NCBI GenBank assembly: GCA_903885895.1
Contig: CAISKC010000467.1
Span: forward strand, 1 to 12,548
Source: an uncultured Legionella sp.
Lineage (GTDB): Bacteria > Pseudomonadota > Gammaproteobacteria > Legionellales > Legionellaceae
Direction of reading: 5' to 3'
DNA length: 12,548 nucleotides
The stretch's first letter is position 1. The number at the start of each line of letters is the position of its first letter. Below are positions 6,462-12,548 of this stretch, piece by piece. The position numbers and the translations under genes were made by a program. Below the pieces are notes generated by a model that was not told the DNA's origin, did no database searches, and worked only from the letters and a program-made list of their open reading frames with translations.

Positions 6462-7685
6462 TCACTTAAAACGAGCGACACAAGCGACCCGGGCTGCATA
6501 CAAAGCATCTTTGATGGCTGCGCCAGTATAACCCTGTTCAATACAGGTTTGTGCCGTAATTTTCTTGCATTCCGCCAATAGTACACGCCAATCATGTGCT
6601 TGTCGATAATCTTGCGGAGTTGCGGTAGGTTGTAAGCCCCTGCCACGTGAATCCGCTTCACACACCAACAGTAAATTCTCAAACAAGCTATCATCTTGAA
6701 AAGCATGGGTGCACATGAAGATGTCCACAATCTCAGATGCGGATAACTGAGATAAGCGATGAATCGCCAAATGCCATTGTGCCGCAAGCAATGCTAATTT
6801 TTGATAACGATTGGGAATGGACAAACGTCGACATAATTGTGCGATAACCGGCAAACCTAAGTTCTCATGATCAGTTTGCTTAGGCCAGATCTCAATTAGC
6901 GTACAGGCTTTCCCCAGATCATGCACGAATGCAGCGAAACGCACGACAGGATCATTCGACAAACTAGCTGCCACCTCTAAAACCATCAAGCTGTGGACAC
7001 CCGTATCCACCTCTGCATGATAAATACGAGGATTTGGCACACCAAATAACCTATCAATTTCGGGTAAGATCACACGCAGAGCGCCACAAGCCCGTAATGT
7101 AGTTATAAATGCCATAGAGTTTTTTTCTTGCAAACTTTGTTGCCATTCCTGCCAAACACGTTCCGCAACCAAATGTTCTAACTCACCGGCTCTCACCATC
7201 TGCTGTATCAAAACACGCGTCTCAGAAGCCAATTCAAACCCCAACGGTTGCAACCTCGCCATAAAGCGAGCAACTCGCAATACCCGCACGGGATCCTCCA
7301 CAAAAGCCGCCGAGACATGCCGTAATAATTTGCGGCGAATATCTTGTTGCCCCTGATAAGGATCGATGAGATGACCATCACTATCCATAGCCATGGCATT
7401 GATAGTCAAATCGCGTCTAGCCAAATCTTCCTCTAAAGTCACTTTAGAATTGGTATCACAAGTAAAACCATAATACCCAGCTCCTAATTTTTTTTCGGTA
7501 CGCGCTAAGGCATATTCTTCCTGAGTTTCCGGATGTAAAAAAACTGGAAACCCACGTCCTACTTGACGGTAATTCAAATTAAGTAACGTATCAGGCTCCG
7601 CGCCGACCACCACCCAATCGCGTTCATGAATAGGTAAACCTAATAATTGATCTCGAACCGCACCACCCACAAGATATACTTTCAT
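6462..7685 (-). CDS. cca: CCA-adding multifunctional tRNA nucleotidyltransferase
   Basis: This enzyme adds or repairs the 3' CCA end of tRNAs without a nucleic-acid template. The 407-residue protein follows the E. coli Cca layout. The nucleotidyltransferase motif GGAVRD is at 7-12, with the metal-binding acidic pair Glu21 and Asp23 in ERDWVVVG. RRDLTINAM is at 90-98, and EDPVRVLRVARF at 130-141 is the nucleotide-recognition neck region. A C-terminal HD domain carries FVHDLGK with His255-Asp256, which in E. coli gives phosphodiesterase and phosphatase activity. E. coli has Asp at position 21; Glu there is a conservative change. The start is the ATG 7685, with AGGGAG somewhat far upstream (about 14 bases). 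It heads the cca-orn-queH operon and is transcribed divergently from rsgA. Confidence 0.98.
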   Translation of the reverse strand: MKVYLVGGAVRDQLLGLPIHERDWVVVGAEPDTLLNLNYRQVGRGFPVFLHPETQEEYALARTEKKLGAGYYGFTCDTNSKVTLEEDLARRDLTINAMAMDSDGHLIDPYQGQQDIRRKLLRHVSAAFVEDPVRVLRVARFMARLQPLGFELASETRVLIQQMVRAGELEHLVAERVWQEWQQSLQEKNSMAFITTLRACGALRVILPEIDRLFGVPNPRIYHAEVDTGVHSLMVLEVAASLSNDPVVRFAAFVHDLGKACTLIEIWPKQTDHENLGLPVIAQLCRRLSIPNRYQKLALLAAQWHLAIHRLSQLSASEIVDIFMCTHAFQDDSLFENLLLVCEADSRGRGLQPTATPQDYRQAHDWRVLLAECKKITAQTCIEQGYTGAAIKDALYAARVACVARFK

Positions 7686-7819
7686 GATAGGTACTCACTC
7701 CCTAACAAGGTTTTCTCACGACATACACTCACTGAGCATTCTCCAAGATTCTGATATTGAAGCAAGTAATGATCTTTCATGCTATCCTCATATTATTCAT
7801 CATCTGACTATACCCTATT
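7686..7819. promoter_or_regulatory. Divergent promoter region between cca and rsgA
   Basis: This 134-base AT-rich spacer must drive both cca (leftward) and rsgA (rightward). For rsgA the best -10 candidate is TATTAT at 7791-7796, without a good -35; TTGAAG at 7757-7762 is too far from it. For cca I see no strong pair. No riboswitch-like structure was found. Confidence 0.4.
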
Positions 7820-8767
7820 ATGCGTAAAAAGCGCTTTTATAAACAGCCACCAAACAGCTCACAAAATCTGCGTCACCAGCTCGATGACAAAACCTTACTA
7901 GAAGGATTAGTCATCACACGGCATACTCGTTATGCGCATGTTGAAGACACACAAGGCCAAGCTATTCGTTGCGCCATTCGACCACATATTGAGACCTTGG
8001 TAGCTGGCGATCGCGTCGTTTGGCAATCTGAAGGCCCTGCACAAGGTGTCATCCTAAATGTCTTACCTCGTCAAACTGTTTTGGGAAGACCCGATCCACA
8101 AGGTAAGTTGAAACCCATCGCCGCCAATATCACTCAAATGATGATCGTCATTGCACCAGTACCACTTGTATCTTGGCTACTTCTAGATAGTTATTTGGTC
8201 ATGGCTGAAACATTACAATTACAACCCTACATTATTTTGAACAAAACTGATTTAGACGCAGCAAATATACAACAATACCTACTACAACATTACGAACCGC
8301 TAGGATACCCCATCCTCTTTACCAATATTACATCACAAGATTTGAGTTTATTGCAAAAATCTCTCCGTCAGCAAACCTCCGTATTTGTCGGACAATCTGG
8401 CGTTGGCAAATCTTCTTTGATCATGAATATCTTGCCAAAAGACGCGCCAGTCATCAAAACAGGTCCGGTATCAGAACAAAGTCAACTTGGCTGCCATACG
8501 ACTAGCAATTCTTATTTATACCATATTCCTAGTGGTGGCGACCTCATCGACTCACCTGGCGTGCGCGAACTTTCTTTATGGACCATGCCACAATCTACTG
8601 TTGCAGCAGGATTTCGGGAATTTAGGCCCTATATTTCTCAATGCAAATTTCGCAACTGCACCCATCAGAACACACCGAATTGTGCTGTTCTGCAGGCAGT
8701 AAAATCACAACAAATTTCACTGAAACGTTATGAGAACTATGTTAAAATTATATCAACTACAGATTAG
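7820..8767 (+). CDS. rsgA: Ribosome biogenesis GTPase RsgA (YjeQ)
   Basis: RsgA is a circularly permuted GTPase that checks late maturation of the 30S ribosomal subunit. The 315-residue protein shows an N-terminal OB-fold region (about 27-85), then the permuted GTPase motifs in the order G4-G1-G3. NKTD is at 141-144, GQSGVGKSS at 191-199, the G2-like GCHTTS at 224-229 and DSPG at 244-247. A C-terminal zinc knuckle follows with Cys275, Cys280, His282 and Cys288 (CKFRNCTHQNTPNC). Length and motif spacing match the family. The start ATG has no obvious Shine-Dalgarno sequence. The basic N-terminus (MRKKRFYK) is normal for the family. It is followed on the same strand, after a palindromic repeat, by the BenE transporter. 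Confidence 0.98.
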   Translation: MRKKRFYKQPPNSSQNLRHQLDDKTLLEGLVITRHTRYAHVEDTQGQAIRCAIRPHIETLVAGDRVVWQSEGPAQGVILNVLPRQTVLGRPDPQGKLKPIAANITQMMIVIAPVPLVSWLLLDSYLVMAETLQLQPYIILNKTDLDAANIQQYLLQHYEPLGYPILFTNITSQDLSLLQKSLRQQTSVFVGQSGVGKSSLIMNILPKDAPVIKTGPVSEQSQLGCHTTSNSYLYHIPSGGDLIDSPGVRELSLWTMPQSTVAAGFREFRPYISQCKFRNCTHQNTPNCAVLQAVKSQQISLKRYENYVKIISTTD

Positions 8768-8780
8768 AATTCCACACATA

Positions 8781-8846
8781 CGTCATCCCGAACACAGTGA
8801 GAGATCTCCCTAAAGGAGCAGAACATCACATTCAGGATGACTTACG
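8781..8846. repeat. REP/MITE-like palindromic element
   Basis: The left arm GTCATCCCGAA (8782-8792) pairs with the right arm TTCAGGATGAC (8831-8841) at 10 of 11 positions. Between them is a small inner hairpin, CTCC (8806-8809) with GGAG (8815-8818). The outer edges carry CGT (8781-8783) and ACG (8844-8846), offset from each other. The TCATCC...GGATGA arms and the inner GTGAGAGATCTCC text resemble intergenic palindromic repeats that are dispersed in many bacterial genomes. Only one copy lies in this window. It may end or stabilise the rsgA transcript. Confidence 0.6.
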
Positions 8847-8860
8847 GTAGGACTTACAAT

Positions 8861-8866
8861 TAGGAG
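8861..8866 (+). promoter_or_regulatory. Ribosome binding site fixing the TTG start of benE
   Basis: TAGGAG lies 6 bases before TTG 8873. Its own first three bases are an in-frame TAG, so the reading frame cannot start further upstream. Confidence 0.75.
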
Positions 8867-8872
8867 ACATTT

Positions 8873-10060
8873 TTGTCTAAATACTTTTCTTTTTCTAATA
8901 TGACGGCAGGATTTGTTGCTGTACTAGTAGGGTTTACTAGCTCCGGAGTCATTGTCTTTCAAGCTGCAACCAACGCCGGCGCTAATCCAGCTGAAATTAG
9001 CTCGTGGATCTTCGCATTAGGCTTAAGTATCGCCTTAACCTCAATTGGTTTCTCATTATATTATCGCATGCCAATTTTAACTGGTTGGTCAACACCAGGC
9101 GCAGCCTTACTTGCTACCAGTTTATCAGGTATCTCTATGCCTGAAGCCGTTGGCGCCTTTATTTTTGCTGCCATACTCACCATTTTATCCGGCGTAACCG
9201 GCATTTTCCAAAAAGTCATGGAGCACATTCCGCGCGCTTTAACATCAGCGATGCTTGCTGGTATTTTATTAAATTTTGGCATTAATGTCTTTACAGCCAT
9301 GCAGCACCAAGCCCCGATGGTTTGTGCAATGTTACTCACTTATTTGTTCGGAAAACGTTTCTTTCCTAGGTATGTGATCATATTAGTACTCATGATGGGT
9401 ATTGCCATGGCCAGCGCTGAAGGCCTATTTCGGATTGACCAATGTCATATAGCCTTTTCTACGCCTATTTTCCAAATGCCTATTTTCTCATTGCAAGCAT
9501 TGATGAGTATTGGTATTCCTTTATTTGTGGTGACAATGACATCACAAAATATTCCTGGTATCGCGGTCTTAAATAACTCCGGATACAAACCGTCTATATC
9601 CCCCATTATCGGCCTGACAGGCTTAGCAAATCTCATTTTTGCTCCTTTTGGTTGTTACTCTATCAGTTTGGCTGCGATTACAGCGGCCATTTGCACTGGA
9701 AAAGAAGCCGATCAAAATCCTTCACATCGATTTAAAGCAACGATCTTTGCTGGCATCTGTTGGCTCCTCATCGCGACATTCGGCGCTACCGTTGTTGCCC
9801 TATTTTTTGCCTTTCCCCATGAGTTAATTTTATCCATCGCAGGTTTAGCACTGTTCAGTACGATCGGATCTAGTATTAACGTAGCCTTGGGCACAGAAGA
9901 ACATCGAGAAGCCGCCATCATAACTATCCTCGTATCAGCATCTGGTTTATCTTTACTAGGTATTGGGGCTGCTTTCTGGGGACTCGTTGCCGGTATTTTT
10001 TCTACTGTCTTACTCAATTGGAATAAATCAGAAGAAGTCGAAGTGACACGAACGGCTTAG
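8873..10060 (+). CDS. benE: BenE-family membrane transporter (benzoate/proton symporter type), TTG start
   Basis: This 395-residue, very hydrophobic protein has about eleven or twelve membrane spans and matches the BenE/YdcO family of inner-membrane symporters. Family features include the N-terminal NMTAGFVAVLVGFTSSGVIV (9-28), YRMPILTGWSTPGAALL (64-80), the mid-protein VVTMTSQNIPGIAVLNNSGY (219-238) and GCYSISLAAITAAICTG (about 260-276). The start is TTG, 6 bases after TAGGAG; an in-frame TAG at 8861 rules out an earlier start, and the next ATG (8900) would cut into the first span. Benzoate is the substrate of a few members only, and no benzoate-degrading gene lies nearby, so the substrate here is unknown. 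It could be read through from rsgA or have its own promoter in the spacer. Confidence 0.9.
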   Translation: MSKYFSFSNMTAGFVAVLVGFTSSGVIVFQAATNAGANPAEISSWIFALGLSIALTSIGFSLYYRMPILTGWSTPGAALLATSLSGISMPEAVGAFIFAAILTILSGVTGIFQKVMEHIPRALTSAMLAGILLNFGINVFTAMQHQAPMVCAMLLTYLFGKRFFPRYVIILVLMMGIAMASAEGLFRIDQCHIAFSTPIFQMPIFSLQALMSIGIPLFVVTMTSQNIPGIAVLNNSGYKPSISPIIGLTGLANLIFAPFGCYSISLAAITAAICTGKEADQNPSHRFKATIFAGICWLLIATFGATVVALFFAFPHELILSIAGLALFSTIGSSINVALGTEEHREAAIITILVSASGLSLLGIGAAFWGLVAGIFSTVLLNWNKSEEVEVTRTA

Positions 10061-10115
10061 TGGTTTTACCGATGACTTAAATATCATCTGTTCCGTTCGT
10101 GCTGTGGACTGATAA

Positions 10116-10164
10116 ATCACCTCATTTATAAAAAGCTGAGGTTTGTCCCAAAGCCCTAGGTGAT
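10116..10164. terminator. Overlapping inverted repeats between convergent genes
   Basis: Two mutually exclusive stems share their left arm. ACCTCA (10119-10124) pairs with TGAGGT (10137-10142), and ATCACCT (10116-10122) pairs with AGGTGAT (10158-10164). The first stem is followed by TTTG on the plus strand. As the spacer 10061-10200 separates convergent genes, a weak bidirectional terminator is the simplest reading. No gene is seen in this spacer. Confidence 0.35.
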
Positions 10165-10200
10165 GATGTCAGCGTTTCAGCAAAGATACATGAATAATAG

Positions 10201-11841
10201 CTAAGATAGTCCAGCTTTAGTTGAATCTAAAACTTCACAGTCAAACAAACAGACATCATCGTTACTATCACTATCTTCAGAGACAGAACCAGAACGCGAT
10301 GAACTGACAGGAGACCTGATCTCAGATATAGAACCTTTTGATGACATATAAGAAGAAAAAAATGTAGTTCCAAGTCCCGAGTCAAGTGAAGATGCAACAC
10401 TAGAGCCTTCATCTGACGTTTGCCCAGATGAACATTCAGAAGGGCCACTCCCCTCTCTAGAAGATACAATACAAACAGGTATCGCTCTCAAGTGTTGGCG
10501 CAGCTTGTTTTGACTACCAAATAAAGAAAACTGGTTGACTTGACTACGAACTCTACTACCGCTATCGGTAATCGTTAACATACCTGCGATCTCATGTGTT
10601 AACGGCTGCCTTCCAAGTGCTATATTTCTTTTTAAACAATCAGTAAATGATCTAGCTAATTCATAGGTTGTGAAACTCTCATATATACGCTGAGAATCTC
10701 GACGTGCATACCTTAAATATTTGCTATCCTCTCCAGCATTCTCAATAGCTTTTAAGAATTCAACCTCGGGTAAATAATCAAGTATCAAAGTTGAAAACCA
10801 TTTACTAGCTGCTGACATACAATCAGGAAATCCATTTAACCATACTTCTCCAAAAGTACGAACAGCACTACCATATCGCATACTCACATTATTCAAACGT
10901 ACTAATTCGTCCGGGTCAACTATTCTTAAATCTTCACAATACTCACGGAACTCGTCATACGCTGCATAAGCGTTAAAATATTTACCTATAGTAAGATTGG
11001 GCCGCGCATGTCCTCTAACTATAGCTGTATGTAAAATAAACATAAGCCGTTTGATATTATCAGTACCTGCAAAAAATATTTGTCGATCCGTCATACTAGC
11101 AAGCGAAATTGTACCGTTATGCACTATATCAGACCGCCAACTATCTCTCACTTGGTAGGTGAGCCATTCATTATTTTCACTCAGTTCATATTCAATGACC
11201 TTTTCAGGTAAACGCAAATGCGAATGACTGATACCTTTTCTTAATGCATAACCATCGCCATCTTGAGCAGCTTCATGATGTAAACTATGATTAACTAGAT
11301 CTACTAACGCTTGTAACGTAGTATTTTTCAATGGATATTTCGAATACAGAGGAACACGTGGATATTGCCGAAATTTAGGCGCAGAATATGCTTTTATATA
11401 TTCATAATCTCTTACAGAAAAAGGGGCAGAATTTTCACGATTCACATCATAGAAACATTTCATATTAACATGATAATTCTCTTCAGAATTATCCAACAAA
11501 GCAAGATATGTTCGATCGTGCTCTGGACGCACATAATGTGACAAAGGGCGAGATGAAAGTAATTCTCCTGTTACACTATCTACCGGACTTTCCAATTCCT
11601 GCATCAATAATAGAAAATAATCTTCAATTTGATAACGCCTTAAAACACCCCAACCAGATAGTAATTGTGCAATGCGGATATACTGTGCATTGGCACCCGA
11701 CCGATTATAGACATACTCAAAAGAACCCGTTAAAGGACCTGACCTACCAATATCCATAAACGTGACAAGTTTATTATGACGATCTCTTTCTGAAAAAATG
11801 TTAAATAACTCTATAAACCAACTATCATCTTCAATATGCAC
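10201..11841 (-). CDS. Large unrecognised protein with Ser-rich tail; 3' part of a nonsense-split frame
   Basis: I do not recognise a family. From the nominal GTG at 11841 there are 546 residues. Residues 1-455 look like a soluble, mixed helical protein with no membrane span. About 40% of residues 459-527 are serine, with many acidic residues (VSEDSDSNDD at 520-529), so that part is probably disordered. It ends CLFDCEVLDSTKAGLS. No ribosome binding site precedes the GTG, and the same frame stays open 11 more codons upstream (AIRALRDKLRS) to a single TAA at 11877-11875, beyond which the same frame continues as the next feature. The frame thus looks like one gene of at least 780 codons interrupted by one stop. 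A Ser-rich, acidic C-terminus is common in secreted effectors of intracellular bacteria, but that role is only an inference. Confidence 0.6.
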   Translation of the reverse strand: MHIEDDSWFIELFNIFSERDRHNKLVTFMDIGRSGPLTGSFEYVYNRSGANAQYIRIAQLLSGWGVLRRYQIEDYFLLLMQELESPVDSVTGELLSSRPLSHYVRPEHDRTYLALLDNSEENYHVNMKCFYDVNRENSAPFSVRDYEYIKAYSAPKFRQYPRVPLYSKYPLKNTTLQALVDLVNHSLHHEAAQDGDGYALRKGISHSHLRLPEKVIEYELSENNEWLTYQVRDSWRSDIVHNGTISLASMTDRQIFFAGTDNIKRLMFILHTAIVRGHARPNLTIGKYFNAYAAYDEFREYCEDLRIVDPDELVRLNNVSMRYGSAVRTFGEVWLNGFPDCMSAASKWFSTLILDYLPEVEFLKAIENAGEDSKYLRYARRDSQRIYESFTTYELARSFTDCLKRNIALGRQPLTHEIAGMLTITDSGSRVRSQVNQFSLFGSQNKLRQHLRAIPVCIVSSREGSGPSECSSGQTSDEGSSVASSLDSGLGTTFFSSYMSSKGSISEIRSPVSSSRSGSVSEDSDSNDDVCLFDCEVLDSTKAGLS

Positions 11842-11874
11842 CGAACGTAATTTGTCACGTAAAGCCCTAATAGC

Positions 11875-12548
11875 TTATGTTTCAACCGAGTCCAATTCCT
11901 TCTGATACGATAATAATTGTTTCAGTTCATCAGCTAATTTTATAAGCGTAAAATAAGGGCCCATTTCATTATTTTGATATAGAGCATCAACCATAGGGTG
12001 ATCAATCAACATAGCTGGATTTTGCATCGTTATCCAAACTGCTAATTTCACCATTAGCGGCAAAACAGAATTCAGATCATCTTGAGCTCGCATAAGTTTG
12101 ATCATAAGTTCAGACAAATAAAGAGGCTCAACCTCCGAAGCATCTATTCTTATAGGTTGACCATAAAAGCAGTTGGCATCTTCAATCTTTAAACCGCGCA
12201 GATTATTTTGGTAAAATTGATTTAACTGAACTTGCGTACTGCCTTGCAAATCAGCATCATTTACCTCAGAAAAGTAGGTGTTTACCATGTTAAACAAAGG
12301 ATACATTAAATCTGTAAGCTTAGAAGGTTCCGTTCTTGCACTCCAGGTACCCAGATACTTCTGACGAAATTCATTCCAGCTCTTTAGCTGACCTTGTTTT
12401 TTAGGTACTTTCAGCTTATCGTAAATTTGAGCCAATTCATTTAGTGAGATGGGGTACTCATTAGCATCTTTGTCATAGATTGCAAACAAAATAGTCTTCT
12501 TCTCTGCAATTTTTACAACACGATTTAGAAATATCAAACGTTTAAAAC
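11875..12548 (-). CDS. N-terminal part of the same large frame, 5' end beyond the window
   Basis: The frame is open from the right edge (codons TTT AAA CGT) to TAA 11877-11875, about 223 codons. The first possible start inside it is TTG 12537, but the frame continues past the edge, so the true start may lie outside. The visible part is Leu- and Gln-rich and helical, with segments such as NVVNTYFSEV-like text (residues about 87-96, reading NMVNTYFSEV) and LYLSELMIKLMRAQDDLNSV. No signal peptide, membrane span or known motif is seen. It is in exactly the same frame as the downstream 546-residue frame, 11 sense codons after the stop. Either the gene is inactivated and this is a truncated product, or both halves are made. 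No family is recognised. Confidence 0.55.
   Translation of the reverse strand, partial: FKRLIFLNRVVKIAEKKTILFAIYDKDANEYPISLNELAQIYDKLKVPKKQGQLKSWNEFRQKYLGTWSARTEPSKLTDLMYPLFNMVNTYFSEVNDADLQGSTQVQLNQFYQNNLRGLKIEDANCFYGQPIRIDASEVEPLYLSELMIKLMRAQDDLNSVLPLMVKLAVWITMQNPAMLIDHPMVDALYQNNEMGPYFTLIKLADELKQLLSYQKELDSVET

Noticed and set aside
8855..8860. TACAAT as a -10 box for benE
   Set aside because: Transcription from it would begin at or after the ribosome binding site at 8861-8866, so the message would lack it; the -35 is also poor.
10227..10469. 80-codon minus-strand frame in the Ser-rich tail region
   Set aside because: It is an out-of-frame shadow of the serine codons, giving a Leu/Val-rich product without its own start signal.
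11508..11759. 83-codon plus-strand frame inside the large right-end gene
   Set aside because: It is the antisense of a continuous, protein-like frame and has no ribosome binding site.
1..12548. CRISPR arrays, tRNA or rRNA genes, insertion sequences, prophage genes
   Set aside because: I saw no regularly spaced repeats, no tRNA-like cloverleaf with the usual TTC and CCA-end landmarks, and no transposase or phage domains in any frame.

Overview
The window reads as a moderately AT-rich gammaproteobacterial chromosome. The gene order hemC-hemD-hemX-hemY is typical of Gammaproteobacteria, and Orn, Cca and RsgA resemble their Escherichia coli counterparts closely along their whole length. Two things hint at a host-associated member of the Legionellales/Coxiellaceae kind: a large unrecognised protein with a very serine-rich tail, and decaying or frame-broken small genes next to well-kept housekeeping genes. 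That placement is an inference; no rRNA or other marker is present.

Layout. Positions 1-3859 (+) hold the haem-branch operon: hemC (cut by the left edge), hemD (no ordinary start codon; a likely ATT start), hemX and hemY, all overlapping. Position 4042-4515 (+) is an unrecognised low-complexity protein with its own strong ribosome binding site. Positions 4516-5256 are a gene-poor island holding inverted repeats, a small minus-strand gene that is either two coupled ORFs or one gene frameshifted at a T7 run, and a plus-strand coding remnant without a start. Positions 7685-5257 (-) are a compact RNA-maintenance operon, cca-orn-queH. Divergent from it is rsgA (+, 7820-8767), followed by a palindromic REP/MITE-like element and a BenE-family transporter that starts at TTG (8873-10060). 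The right end (12548-10201, -) is one large unrecognised reading frame interrupted by a single in-frame TAA.

How the genes work together. hemC and hemD make uroporphyrinogen III for haem and sirohaem; hemX and hemY are inner-membrane partners. cca adds or repairs tRNA CCA ends, orn finishes degradation of short RNA oligomers, queH makes the last step of queuosine in tRNA, and rsgA matures the 30S subunit, so the middle of the window is devoted to translation and RNA upkeep.

I found no complete undescribed multi-gene system. The points most worth following are the nonsense-split large protein at the right end, the ATT start of hemD, the T7 frameshift pair at 4706-4986 and the DxDGNL-repeat protein at 4042-4515.
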